Shown here piece by piece: positions 35,487 to 48,182 of a stretch of 64,000 nucleotides of DNA (within the stretch, counting starts at the first letter, position 1; every line of letters starts with the position of its first letter). Origin of the DNA: Tubulanus polymorphus (Eukaryota > Nemertea > Palaeonemertea > Tubulaniformes > Tubulanidae); assembly GCF_964204645.1 (NCBI RefSeq), contig NC_134029.1, positions 23,888,450 to 23,952,449 on the forward strand, in the 5' to 3' direction. The notes beneath the pieces were generated by a model. That model worked only from the letters and a program-made list of their open reading frames with translations. It was not told the DNA's origin and did not search any database. The translations under genes were made by a program, and so were the position numbers.

Positions 35487-38400
35487 ATGTTCGATGAAGA
35501 GGCGTCTGCTATGAAACAGTTACCGGCATCAACTGTTCGTCTGATAACCAGTACGCAGGTTATAACCTCAGTTTACAGCGTTATTAAAGAACTCATTGAA
35601 AACTCACTTGATGCCGGAGCCACAAATATTGAAATCAAACTCGTAAGTTGACGATTTTCAAACTTGCTCTCTTGAATTCATGCTATTCACTGCTTAAAGA
35701 TCAAGTGTAGCCTATTCATCAAAATGCTTATTATGATCTCATTCAGTAGTTAACTTACCCATATATATATCAGTAAAACATTTTGGGGATTTCAGATGTT
35801 AGCACTTGCTTGTTCCCTGATTCACAAAAATTACCGTTATCTAGCAATATTGTCACCGTTTCTCTTTTTGGGAGTATCTGTGACACATAAACCACACACC
35901 TTTATTCATAGGATGTCAAATCACATGTATCAATGCGAATTACAAGATAAACATACCACTGGTACTACAAAGTATTCTTGAATAATCGTCTTCGTGGGAG
36001 AGAATGAAAAATTCCCATATTCAAAAAGTCACAGAAGGGTCTGGGTTGAGGAGTATTCATGTTTCACTATCTGTATCTATAGGAGAATTATGGACTCGAT
36101 AAGATTGAGTTAAGAGATAACGGATCCGGAATAAAGAGAACCGACACTAAATGGATGGCGCAGCCGCATTATACGTCTAAAATAACTGATCATAATGATC
36201 TGGATAAACTACTGACGTATGGATTTCGAGGAGAGGCTCTTGGTAAGAGCACGTACACCACATGAGGAGTCTCTACTGATCCGTGTTTTTGGTATCGATG
36301 TTTACATGATTTATTTACAGGTGCTTTAAGTGCTGTATGCGAACTGGTTATAACTACTAAAACAACCGATGATGATCTGGGAATGACTTATACTTTAGAT
36401 AAAACTGGGCAAGTAAAATCATCGAAACCCTCCTGTCTAGGTGAAGGTATGACTCCCAATTGGTTCCCTAATGTCAGGTTTTATAAGGCTAAAAAAAATG
36501 GATACCTTGTTTCTCCGCTCTGCTGAGCTTAAATGTTGACCCGGCCGGCCGCCTATCTACCCTATACATTACTTTTTTTAAAATCGTGATCAATTTTACC
36601 ATAACAGACCCGGCCGCTATAGAAATGAACTGTTTATAAATTTTATCATATTTTACAAAAATAACCCGGCCGCTGCGGAGAAACAAGGTATCATTTTTGT
36701 TTAGCCTAAGTATGGTTAGTTATGATTGAATTCGAATACTGAATGTGTTTGTTGTGTTTTCGTTCACACAGGTACAACTGTCACAGTGAACAACCTGTTT
36801 AAAAATCTACCGGTGCGAAAACAGTTCTACAGCACGGCGAAGAAAAAGAAAGAGGAATTGAAGAAAGTAGAAGATGTTATCATGGCGTTCGGTATAATTC
36901 ATCCCGGTATTCGGTTTTGGGTACGACACAATAAAGAGACGATCTGGCAGAAAGGATTCCAAACCAATCATCGGAATGTTCTCATGGGAATACTCGGTAT
37001 CAACGCTGTAAATAGCCTTCAATACGAATCATTATCAAATAAACAGGTCAGAGAACCTTATCATCAATTAGTGATCTGTATTTTGTTGTATGTGTTTCAA
37101 TAGTTTTCACCGGTGTTTTGGAATTATTTTCAGAATATGACGATAGAAGCGTTTCTACCCAGTAAAGATTCATCTTCGCAAGTAACGAGTCGAGCTGTAA
37201 ACGATAGGATGTTTTGTTACATCAACAAAAGGCCTGTTACTGTAAAACAAGTTGAAAAGGTACCTTCATTAGAAGCTTAGAAATTCCCTTAGGCAGGTTT
37301 CGATTGAATGTATTCCAGTTTCAGAGTATCCATTACAAACCCTCTACTGACCGCTTCTATCAGGTTTACAGATTATGCTGTTCTGGAATAGAAAAATAGA
37401 TATTCTGGTCGAAACAAACGAGTCAGTAGAGAATTCCGGAATCGTGGTATAGAGACCGTCAATCGAAACCTGCCTTAATTCGTCGTTCAGATGAAATTTG
37501 ATTATGAATCGTTTGTTTGTTTTGTAGTTATTGAAGCAGTACTACGTGCACGGCATGCGATGTGAAAATAATCGACATCCGATTGGGTTTATTAGCATAA
37601 CTGTGCCACCAGAGGGCGTTGATGTCAACCTCGATCCTAATAAACAAACTGTGTTACTGCATGATCAGGTATATTCACTATTCATACATTCGTATTCGAC
37701 AAACTTTCTCAGTCTGCAAGCTGTTTATCCATTTTTTCCTGCAGGAAAAGGTTTGTGATTTACTGGAGAAGATCCTCCTAAAAGTTTACGGTCCCCTAAA
37801 GAAGCCTGAAGAGGATAAGAATCTTGATAAATTACACGGCGTGAGTTGTTTGGATGATACAATAGAGGGCAGTACCGCCAGTGAATCAGAGTGCGATTCA
37901 TTCAGTAATAAAACTGACAAACGTCCTAGGAATGATAGGCGTGAATTTCAGATACCCAAATCCCGGAACCGTGCAGATTTCTCTGCTCCGAAGAATTTGG
38001 AAGTTGCTGAAAATAGTTTAGAAGATAAGAACGATACTATTTCATTGATCAATGAAAGCAATAACAATAATTTACGTTCATCAGAGCAAACCGTACACCC
38101 AGAACTCGATGCTGAATCTTGCCCTGATATTTTCGCTGATGGGTTTTTCGATGATTGGGAGCCGTCTTTGAGTTTTGATCGTTTAAAAACCGACGACAAT
38201 ACATCGAGTACCGGTATTACTGATACCGGTGGAAATAATACTGATAGGAGTTTACACATAAACCAGAATGAAAATAATCAAAGTTTGTTATCGAAAGAAT
38301 TACCCACAATGGAGAATACAGGACGTGCAAGTCAAAACTTGACTACACCACCGCTGATAATAGTGAATCATCATTCAGAGGACAGCGATCGCTCAGATCC

Positions 38401-40406
38401 TGCACCAGTCAATATCGTACAATCATCTCGCATTAACCCATCATCTCCTGTATCAAATAATTTGAGTGTTTTAACACCAGAAAATTCAGGAGCATCGAAC
38501 ACGTTTAATGTAACAGCAGAAACTTCATCTACAGTGTTTGACAAATCCTGGAGCACCGGGCGTGTATTAGATAAATCAGTTCAGCCGGTTAAACTGTTGA
38601 CACCTGGATATATTCCTCTAAAAAACCAAACGTATCTCTCACCGTCTGGGTCGTGTATAACTCCTACGCCGTCGTCAGGCGAGAATAATCGGTCTAAAAA
38701 ACAGACGAAATCCGCGTCTTCTGCGAAACGGAAATCATTATGGGACAATTCAACGAATCAGAGCAAATTATTCGATGTAATTCGTGAGAAGCCGAATAGA
38801 AAACCTCTGACAGCATTTGAGATATACGTGAAAGAGAACAAACAAAGAGGTAAACCGATTGGTTAACACGGTTTCAGTGTAAAACTTCTGTTTCAGATTA
38901 AAGTCTTATTTATACGTATTGTCTTTTTAGCACTGGCAGAAAATCCTGAAATCGGCGATGATGATGATTGTTCGTTGATTAAGATGATGGAAGACGAATG
39001 GAGGATATTGTCTGCTGATGATCGATTTGAGTTTGAAGCCAAAGAAATTAAAGAACGAGAAATGTATGAAGATGAAAACATCTATTCATAGTTAGTTATC
39101 TAGAAATAACGTATTTCTGTAGATTAGTGTTTGATTGCAGGTTTTGGAAGCGGTCGATGGAAATTAAGAAACCCGAAATCAGAGAACGGGAAAAATCACC
39201 GGGGATAGACTATCATATAGTGAAAAAACGAAGAGTGGAAGATGTTGAGATTCCTTCGAAGTCATCAGCGTCATATCTGTCAGAAAAACCGATCCAGTTT
39301 TCGATGAACGACTTGAGAAGAAAATTCAAAATAGGTTTATGCAGTCAATATACTCAGAGGTAACTCGTTTTGGACTTGAATAAAGGCTGTCATTCTTTAA
39401 TAAGTATTACCCAGTGATTATAATGAGTGAAAATTATTCCAGCCGATGTATCGACAAACAGCCGGGTCGGAGTGAACCAATCGGCGATCTGAAATCAGTG
39501 AATTTATGGGCAGTTAGTCACGGTGATGAAGTATTCGTTATAAACCATTGGCGCGTTCAAGAAACGATCACTTTTCAACATCTTCTGCTCAACCACAAAA
39601 TAGTTGCAGACGTCCTCCTTGATCCTATAACATTAGTGAAAAGGTAAACATTCAAACTCGGTAACTGTCGTCATCGGATAAGTCATTACTGAAGTCATCT
39701 CTTTCTTGAGTCCCAATTTGTATTTTCAATTCAATTAACTAGCTATTACTTTTATAGAATGTATGGTGATAAGCCGATATTATGGGATACATTGTGTTCA
39801 CTTCCGTGTCGTTTGTTACCCGGGAAACCGTGGCCGATGCTGATCGATGACCGGTTGACGAATAATGGATTCATTATTCACAAAATATCCGGTAAATGAA
39901 AAAAAATCGAAGAAAACTACGTCCAATGATAGGTTTTAAATCTAGAAAATACGTATTGTCATTATTACAGGAAGCGGTTGTGCGAGTGATGTAGAAACTA
40001 CTTTTCAGATTACATCAACTGCTGGCTGTATTCCCGGTTACGGCGTCAATGATCTAAATTCAATTCTTGAAGCGATCAATCGTTCAGAATCATCCACTGG
40101 TTCGCAGTGTAGACCTCCGAAAGTTATTGAATATCTAAAGGTGAATGAACTTCTGTGATCCGTATATTCTTAGAAAATTAAATCGGTTGTATTGTTAAGT
40201 TAATAAATCTGCGTATATTTCAGAGTGAAGCAGTAAGAATGGCCCGCCAGTTACCAAAACATTTAAGCAGAGAAGATGTGCGAACATTAATACACGAAAT
40301 GGATTCTGTTTTGCCGGCAGGAGTTAATAAATGCCTTCATGATAAACCATTATATCAACAAATGTATGACATGTCTAATATCCCGATGTCTCAAGTGCCA
40401 AAATAA
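35487..40406 (+). CDS. PMS1: MutL homologue PMS1 with HMG box
   Basis: Thirteen exons: 35487-35642, 36083-36242, 36321-36446, 36772-37046, 37134-37259, 37528-37668, 37745-38849, 38931-39063, 39141-39359, 39443-39643, 39758-39891, 39971-40140 and 40224-40406. The product is 1,042 residues (human 932). The GHKL ATPase motifs are intact: [28 protein letters not shown] and [20 protein letters not shown] long Ser/Asn-rich linker follows (exon 7), then an HMG box split over exons 7-9 ([29 protein letters not shown]). The C-terminal MutL domain lacks the PMS2-type endonuclease DQHAxxExxxxE motif, as expected for PMS1. It should dimerise with MLH1; its repair role is accessory. The human start MKQLPA corresponds to the internal ATG at 35511, so eight extra residues or that start are both possible. 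An intron in the 5' leader ends just before the ATG. Confidence 0.93.
36501..36692. mobile_element. MITE in PMS1 intron 3
   Basis: The 18-bp inverted ends GATACCTTGTTTCTCCGC and GCGGAGAAACAAGGTATC are perfect. Three internal CCCGGCCGC blocks break the AT-rich background. No coding capacity; superfamily not assigned. Confidence 0.85.
37292..37474. mobile_element. PIF/Harbinger-like MITE in PMS1 intron 5
   Basis: The inverted ends GGCAGGTTTCGATTGA and TCAATCGAAACCTGCC are perfect and flanked by the 3-bp duplication TTA (37289-37291 and 37475-37477). A GGC start with a TTA target site is typical of PIF/Harbinger elements. Confidence 0.8.
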
Positions 40407-40407
40407 A
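40402..40407 (+). terminator. Poly(A) signal overlapping PMS1 stop codon
   Basis: AATAAA spans the TAA stop of PMS1 (CCA AAA TAA A). If used, the 3' untranslated region would be very short. Confidence 0.4.
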
Positions 40408-41067
40408 AACCTCATATTTTTACACCTTCAATAAGTCTTGTAGTATCTACCCCAGTCATTCCTGGATATAAGTAGTTAATTCAAGGAGCTTTAGGCCTGA
40501 AGGAGAATATCTCAAATTTCGAGGAAGCATCTTCATATCCCATTACAATAGACTACTGTAGAATCAGCATTGTTTATCTCAGTAAACCATTACAAGACAT
40601 GTAAGCAAATTCTTAGCCTTTACTCGACTAAACTTGGTTTCTAATTCGGGAACCTCCTAATCGGGTAAGAAAAAAAAAAAACAAACACAAAGAAATGATT
40701 TACAGCCCATTCAATGATTTAATTCATAAAATACTTTCAGTACAAAAATCACAATGTGCAAATGACTTATATATAAAATAGTTTGATCGTTTCATTCAGA
40801 ATTCTGATCATCGTCGACACGATATACAACACTTAAAACTAGCGCTGTGGGTTTACCACGATGTATATATTAAAATTTATATGAATAACAATCTATACTA
40901 TATTTATGTATATGTGCGAGAGTGATTGTGGTGTAAAAGACGACAGGTCATTTGTCTAAACATCTTTGCGTTAAAAGCCATTGAATATATATAGCATTCG
41001 ATTGATTAAATCACACTTCACCTGCACAGCACTGAACATGGTTCATTAAATTTTCTCGTCAATCACA

Positions 41068-41207
41068 GGGGCCGGTTGCATAGTCATGGCTAAGATTTAA
41101 GACTGGTCTAAGACCAACTAAGTTCTATACTCGATCTAACAACTTAAGATCAGTCTTAAGATTTAAGACCACTTTTGGACTTAAGTTACGACTGTGCAAC
41201 TGGGCCC
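41068..41207. mobile_element. GGGGC-type palindromic MITE, copy 3 (best preserved)
   Basis: The ends GGGGCCGGTTGCATAGTCATGG and TTACGACTGTGCAACTGGGCCC are inverted. Internal inverted blocks AAGACTGGTCTAAGACCA and CTTAAGATCAGTCTTAAG mean almost the whole element can fold as a hairpin. Confidence 0.8.
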
Positions 41208-41466
41208 AGATGACCATGACATTAGTAAATTCACTTTTACGAATTACATGTGCAGTGGTCCCAATATCAAATACTGGTAAATCATAATCTCCTACATAAA
41301 ATACATAACTTATTGTTACTGCAGCTAAATTCCTTATTACACAGCAGACACATTGGTCCGGAAAACTGTTTAATGATATACTACATGAATATGTATAAGA
41401 CTATGACGATATGCAAATGAGTGTCCTGTCTACATAAGTAATAAGCAGAGTAATAAGCAATAAGCA

Positions 41467-41570
41467 GGGCCCGGTTTTAGAGACTGGTATCAACTTTAAC
41501 CCGGGGGCTAACTCGATTCATTTTCAGTCAAGTTAACCCCCAAGGTGAAGTTAATACTAGTCTATAAAAT
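41467..41570. mobile_element. GGGCCCGGTTTTAG-type palindromic element, copy 1
   Basis: GGGCCCGGTTTTAGAGACTGGTATCAACTTTAACCCGGGGGCTAA is mirrored by GTTAACCCCCAAGGTGAAGTTAATACTAGTCTATAAAAT. A shorter relative is at 52703. Confidence 0.65.
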
Positions 41571-41767
41571 CAGATGTATATACGCATATCACATGATATT
41601 GGGATGTGAATTTCCACGCTCGTATTCATAATTATACTCATATTTTCGAGTAATTATTTGCTGCATCATTTTTAAGTTTTGCAACTTCAGAACAAGTATA
41701 TAAGATGTCCTGTAATAATACGTATACATGTATGGCATATCTGATGCCGGAATCAAAAAGCAGTATA

Positions 41768-41918
41768 CAGTGGAATCTCAAAGATTCATCGGATATAACA
41801 AACATAGAATTTTGTCCCAATAAGACAATTTCAATCATTTCATACTAGATATAACGAATTACCGGTTGATGAAAATATTTGCTGGTCCTGTGAAGTTTGC
41901 TGTAACGAGGTTCCACTG
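41768..41918. mobile_element. pogo/Tc1-mariner-like MITE, copy 1
   Basis: CAGTGGAATCTC at the left and GAGGTTCCACTG at the right, with TA on both sides (41766-41767, 41919-41920). The termini and TA duplication match pogo/Tigger-type elements. A diverged copy is at 45622. Confidence 0.75.
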
Positions 41919-42112
41919 TATCTGACTATACAAAATAAGTATCTGTTTTTTTTAAGTACAGCTTTACAGATTTTCACGATTACTATGAAGTTCTCAAAAC
42001 TAAAAAGTCAAACAAAATCCCATTAAGAAACTCAAAATCTCCACAAAATTCTAAATCTACGAACTTCAAATAAAATATAGTATCAAAATTAGTTTTGATT
42101 GGTGGCCGGGGA

Positions 42113-42118
42113 TTTATT
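42113..42118 (-). terminator. Poly(A) signal of SLC27 gene
   Basis: AATAAA on the minus strand 18 bp past the stop codon. Confidence 0.55.
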
Positions 42119-42135
42119 GAATGTAGTTACTGATT

Positions 42136-45100
42136 TCATAGTTTGATTTTACCCGATACGATGTGATCGTATATTTCTGTCGTCAATATGGAATACGTTG
42201 AATTGTTTCCGTCGAGGAAATACAAAGCACCGTTAATTTCATGCGGATTAAAACCTTCGTCGCGTAGTTGCAGCTTGATGTGTTTAAACGTACTCGTCAC
42301 TTGAATTTCTTTGTTGACGCGTAGAAACATCGGACGCGCGTAACTCGGTAAATATTCCACGCAATGCTTGAACAATTTCACGAGTTCAGCGTCGCACAGA
42401 GTCAACGCATTGTTCTTCGTAACCATAGTGACCATACCGGCACGACCGTCGCAACCTAGATTGAAAAACCAATGTTAGTTTACTCGAGCCCAAAATTACA
42501 GTTTAAAACCATGCTTCTCATAGTAAAATGAATTCATAATTCCCGAGTATTTCAAGGATGATTTTTCAATTTTCCCAAGAAAGGATGATCAGGTTAGCAA
42601 AATTTTGATGAATTGGCTGAAGTATTATGTACAAATAGGGAGAAGTGGTTAATTTCGACCCCTTCAAAATATCCTAGATCTGCTCTTCCCCATTGCGGAT
42701 GTGAAAGTCAATAATGACTGACACCTCAAAGTATTTGTAAGAAATTCTAAATAACCACCTGGTACTTCGACACCATAAACATTACACTCATTTACAAATT
42801 CCAGTTCAGCGATGAGATTTCCAACTTCAGTAGTCGACACGTTTTCACCTTTCCATCTGTTAAAGAAATATGAATTCATGCTATCAATAAAACTTCGCAG
42901 CAGAACGAATCATCAACAGTCAAGATCCAGTTCCTCCATCAGTTCCGAGTTAAATTTGACTCTCGACAATGACCTAATTTTGACTCGGAGTAAACTCTAA
43001 CCGGAACTCGATCATTATCATGATCTACGTAATTAAATGACTTAGTTTTAGTTACTGTGAGTTTCACTGATACACACCTGAACGTATCACCTAATCGATC
43101 TTTAAAGAAGACATTATAATTTTGGTCCATGTAAAGCAGATCTCCAGAGTTATAGAATGCGTCGCCGTTTTTGAGCACATTGCGCAAGATCTTTTTCTCA
43201 TTCATTTCCTTCTTTCCTTTATATCCGTCAAATTCTATACCTTTTTTCTGTTTCAGCATACACGTATATATACCGGCTTCACCTATCATACAATAGCAAA
43301 CATACAGTTATTAGTTCCGTAATGACAGACTCCGAGCTCCTTAAAATCAGAGATTCCAAAATTCTCTAAATTGACCAAAAATTCCCTGATCCCCATTGAG
43401 GGCTGTTTCAAGAGGTTCCTTGTGTCACTCGTCACCAAGACACCAAGAATTCAAATTCAACGATTAAATTATAAGATATCATCAGTGGGGGCTGTTTCTT
43501 ATCAAAAGGTTCTTAGTGTCACTCGTCACCAGCGAGAACAACAAGACACCAAGAATTCAAATTCCCTGACTTCGAGTTCTAAGATCAGAGATTCGAAAAT
43601 TCTCTGAATAGACCAAAAATTCCCTGATTAAATTGAGATCCTCACTGAGGGCTGTTTCAAGAGGTTCCTCGTGTCACTCGTCACCAGCGAGAACAACAAG
43701 ACACCAAAAATTCAAATTCCTTGATTAAACTATAAGATATCCTCAGTGAGGGCTGTTTCTTATCAAAAGGTTCTTAGTGTCACTCGTCACCAGCGAGAAC
43801 AACAAGACACCAAGAATTCAAATTCCCTGACTTTCTGATTAGTAAGAACCCTGATTGATTAAGTACGTACCCGGTTTAGCTAAAATACACAGGCCATTCT
43901 GATCTCTGGCTGGTTCTTCAGTATTGTAATCGTATTTCACTAATGGTGAAGGGTGAAGCATATTCTGAAGTTAAACGTATGAGAAAATGACTAGATACTT
44001 GAACGACGTAAACTTCATAAAGTTCGACTGAGTAGAAATAATAACTAATACTAACCATAATACTAGATTGACGTCCAACAGATCCAAAAACATTGTTAAG
44101 GTTCATGTAAAATCCGACACCTTCAGTCGCAGCGTAAAACTCACGAATCTGTTCGATTCCGAAGCGATCATTGAAAGTCTTCCACACGTCCGGCCGTAAT
44201 CCATTACCAAACGCCAGACGGATGCCATGTTCACCGTCGTTTGGTAACTGAAATTAAACAACAGGGTGGTTCATCGTGGCGTGTTTTCGATCCCTTGAAA
44301 TTAGTCTGGTTTTTCAATGCACATTCATCTGGTTATGCCATTACATCGGACCATTCAGGCAAAACAACCAAAAAGTGCTGAGTGGAGATTTGAGATCCTA
44401 CACAAAGATATTTTCATATGAAACAATCTGGACAGCCTATTGAATGAACATTTAGTTCACTGGCCTCCATTTTTCCAAGAGCTTTCTTAAAAATTCAAAG
44501 CCTTAAAGATTTTTTTTCAATTCCCTGCTTTCAATGCCTGTAATGAGCCCTGCACAATTAGGGGGTCAATTCACAAAATTTGTCTTGTATCTATTTTTTG
44601 TTTTAGTATACTTTACCTCTGGTCGAGCGGCCAAATAACGACATAATTCCCCAATGTATTGTATTACTGTGACATCATATTTACGACAGTCATCCAGAAA
44701 CTGACTAGCTGAGAATTTCCTTCGAAGCACCAATGTACAGCCTGACAGTAGATTCATATTGAGTAAAGATAATTCATAATACAGTCAGTTATACTACCAG
44801 ACTTGGTGCGAGTAGATTTAAAGCCTTGCGTACATGAGAATAGCAAAAACTGATCTTATGGAGTTGCTAGTGAGCCAGAGAGTACCTGGTGCACATCGAA
44901 AAACTGGAGAAAACCAGCAACTGCATGGCTGTTGCCAATCTCTAGATCTACAGTGTGTACATAGATGGCAACTGGGATATCTTATCTAGCAAATATTTAT
45001 GAGGACATCCGAGGCACGTGTCATACTGTTTTATTCTAGTCAGTTCCACCAAATGTTGTTATGGAGCGCGTGCATCAGTAGATATCGCCGTAACTGATTA

Positions 45101-48100
45101 CAACCAGTTGCTCAAACCACCATTAATCCACAAATTCAAGCAACTGATCGTATCCAGCCAGTTCCTCTCATACGCCAAAACCTGCCCCGCAACTAGTTGT
45201 CTCCAGTTATTTCGCCGATGTACGCTAGGTTAAAACCCGCTACGCTATATATACTAACGAAATTATCTTAGTAAGTTAAAATGATTTAAAGACACAACAT
45301 GTTGGTCTCTCACTATCGACCATTGTCAGGTGGTCACAATTAACGAAACACTTACCACTATCTATACAAGCTCCGAGTGCTAACATAATGGCAGCAGAAT
45401 GGTAGAGAGGTAGAGGTGAATACAACACATCGCTCTCTTTCAAATCAGTTCCGTGTGAAACAAATATACCAGCAATGCTTCGGAATTGTGATATTATAGC
45501 AGGTTTCGGCAGACCTTTAATCAAACAAAAATCATCTGCACTCTAAGAATTTGGAGTTCAAGACATGGAAGCATTGAGCATGTTACTATCAATACTTCGA
45601 AAGTAAACTCTGCATTACTTACAGTGGAACTTTGTTATGACGATTTATCAGTTTTTACAAATCTAGAATTTTGTCCCGAATAGGAAAATGTTTCAAAAAT
45701 TTCATACCGATACAAAGAACTATCGGTTATAACGAACAGATTGTCTATATGTTTAGTCCACAGAAGTTTTGCTGTAACGATGTTTCGATACTATTCGGAA
45801 AGGCAAATTATATTCAATATTTCGATGACATTTTGTTCAAGTACCTGTTGTTCCTGAGGTATATATGTAAGCAAACGGTGTACGAAATGTTTGTTTATTT
45901 CGATGAATAGATTTATTAATAGGAGTTTCCTCAGCTTCATCTATCGTTGACTTCAAGTTGATGAAACCTTCTTTTGCATCTGAATCGTCTAAGATATAAA
46001 CATCAGCTTCCTTCAGCACGTCATCGCGTATTTCATCAACTGCTTCGATCAAATCCTCTACAAATCGGAACATAATTTCTACAATTCACAATCCAATCAA
46101 CAATGAAGACAATCATTAGAATAAGATAAAAAATAGGCAACAGTCGAAAATAGAAAGTTGTTAAATGAAAATCTAGCAAAGTCAACTGGATTATATAACA
46201 AAACTAACAACTTTTAATACATGCCATTTTAACAAATTGAAGCAGAATTGAAATTCTTCTAAAACTTTGGAAATCCACGTACGGCAAATTTATAATTCAA
46301 TATCTATGATAAAATCTATCCCAACCAAACCTTTAAGTGACTTTCTTTCCATGTCAAATGAATGACAGTGCGTATGAATATTAAATATAGTTGTGTGCGC
46401 ACAAACTTTTTGTACAAGAACTCATAGCTTCACTTAAAAAGTCTATGAATGATGGGTAGACATAGTTTTGGAAGTTTAACAGAAGCGCCCGCACGAATTT
46501 TATACCAAAGCAAATATCTATATAACTATGTAATATCATAATATTGCATAACTTTGGTTAAAAAGCTGTAATAAGAAAATTGTTCTCTTAAAATCAAAAA
46601 ATAATGTAGGCTATCATAATAACGAAGCAAAATAAACAGTGTAAGCACAAAATAGATTCTTTTATAACAATTGGACTTTGATCACTCACCGGAACGTCGA
46701 TATCTCTAAATTGAATTTCAAAAGTATAATAGTAATACATGTTGTTTGGCTGTTTTTAGAAAGTTATAAAATACAATGCTCGAAGTTTTCTCGGATAACA
46801 AGTTATCAGGTCACGTGAAAGGAATTAGGAAAACTTTTGTGAATCAAAGTTAATCACTCTATTTTTAGTTTATGATCGAGCGATGAAATTGAGAAAAGCT
46901 ACGAGATAAATAAATAATTATGGGTTAGGCCTGTTATTCAAAAGAAATCTATTTTTTCACAGTGTACGTACCATGAGCAACAAACAGAGCACAGGCTTCA
47001 GCAGACTTGAAACAATGCAGCAACGTTTTCATACGTAGATTTGTATTCAATAATGCAGCAGCTATTCCGAGTTTAGCAAAACCTGTTTAGAAAATAAATC
47101 ACATCTTCAAGAATCAGGGCAGCTGTACTTGAAGGATTTACCAGTGTTGGCAGGATTTTACGTAGCATATTTTTCATTATAAGTCTCTTGTCTACACAGA
47201 ATATGCATCCTTCAGATTATTTTGCTGGGCATAGTGAAAAACGGGTCAGTTGCATAGTCTCAATACCAGGCGTTGTTACGGTCCCCTTGTTTGAAGAACA
47301 ACGGCTAGGTACTAATAGACAATAATTAGACAAGTCAGTTGCACAGTCATGACTTAGACCAGTCTGAGACCATTTTAGTTCTATATTTAATCTAACAATT
47401 GTAAGATTATTCTTAATATTCTAAGACTGCTTTTGGACTTAAGTCACAACTGAGCCCAGGGGCCGGGTTCCATAGTCGAGACTTAAGCCCGGAAGTGGTC
47501 TTATGGAACCGGCCCCAGGTGGCTAAACTCCTTTGTACTCCGTAGGGGTCAACCCTAATCAATTAACTAATTTTGGAGCAATCTGCAATTTTTCATCTCA
47601 ACTCCTAGTTTACATAGCAATACTCATTGTAAGCATCGATAAAATTTACTTCATCTCAATATGTGAGTTTCTCGCGTTGATATATCGAGGGGCAGCAGAT
47701 ATTTTAGGGCGTGGCTGAGTTCAGATGTAAAAGTGAAAGGGGTGTCTATGTCCGCTCCTTTAAAGCACCTTGTACAGATTCCTGTGCGATAGGCCTATCA
47801 CAATTTATGTTATAAACTTACCGAGTAAAATCCAGATGAAAGCGGGATCATTATACATCAACAGGGTCACCGTATCACCTTGTTTAAACCCCTTCTTCAA
47901 TAAAGCGTTAGCGAATTTCGTCGCGCGTCGATCGACTTCTTCAAACGTATACGACCGGTCCCCGAAATGTAACATCGTTTTCTTCGGGCATTTTTTAACC
48001 GTTCGTTCGAACAGATCGATCAGAAAACATTTCTTACCGACCAAATATTGACAACGCCCCAACAGAGTGATCATTTTATAACTATAATACAAGTCAGACC

Positions 48101-48182
48101 AGATCCACGGTTTGAGGTACGTTAGTAATATTGGCACAGAGCCAACTGCAGCAGCTATCACCACTGACCAGCTCATTGTCAT
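42136..48182 (-). CDS. Long-chain fatty acid transport protein / very-long-chain acyl-CoA synthetase (SLC27 family)
   Basis: Ten exons on the minus strand: 48182-47822, 47082-46972, 46078-45845, 45514-45356, 44741-44617, 44247-44056, 43964-43871, 43282-43078, 42856-42759 and 42455-42136. The product is 632 residues, the usual FATP length (620-645). An N-terminal membrane segment ([17 protein letters not shown]) is followed by the AMP-binding P-loop YTSGTTGLPK (~230, split across exons 3 and 4), PLPLYHSAA, the FATP block [14 protein letters not shown] and [47 protein letters not shown], and the end [11 protein letters not shown]. The family activates long-chain fatty acids to acyl-CoA, coupling this to uptake at the plasma membrane or ER. 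Closest to SLC27A1/A4/A6-type proteins, but the subtype is not resolvable by eye. Introns carry a pogo-like MITE, two palindromic MITEs and an irregular satellite. Confidence 0.94.
43378..43840. repeat. Alternating A-B-A-B satellite in SLC27 intron
   Basis: Units starting GGCTGTTTCAAGAGGTTCC (A) and GGCTGTTTCTTATCAAAAGGTTC (B) alternate. All share GTGTCACTCGTCACC and GACACCAA(G/A)AATTCAAATT. Same-type units are about 260 bp apart, indicating duplication of a two-unit block. Confidence 0.8.
45622..45790. repeat. pogo/Tc1-mariner-like MITE, copy 2 (diverged)
   Basis: TA CAGTGGAACTTTGTTATGACGA at the left, shared core AGAATTTTGTCCC, and right end GCTGTAACGATGTTTCGATACTA. Same family as 41768-41918. 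SLC27 intron 3. Confidence 0.6.
47331..47458. mobile_element. GGGGC-type palindromic MITE, copy 4
   Basis: GTCAGTTGCACAGTCATGACTTAGACCAGTCTGAGACC... GGACTTAAGTCACAACTGAGCCC. SLC27 intron 1, directly abutting the compact copy at 47459. Confidence 0.65.
47459..47516. mobile_element. Compact 58-bp derivative of the GGGGC-type MITE
   Basis: GGGGCCGGGTTCCATAGTCGAGACTTAAG and the complementary CTTATGGAACCGGCCCC sit almost head to head, so only the two ends of the longer element remain. Confidence 0.65.

Larger units (their letters stand above)
40407..42135. other. Repeat-filled intergenic stretch between PMS1 and the SLC27 gene (convergent)
   Basis: Holds the palindromic MITE at 41068, a second palindromic element at 41467 and a pogo-like MITE at 41768. 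No gene seen. Confidence 0.6.
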
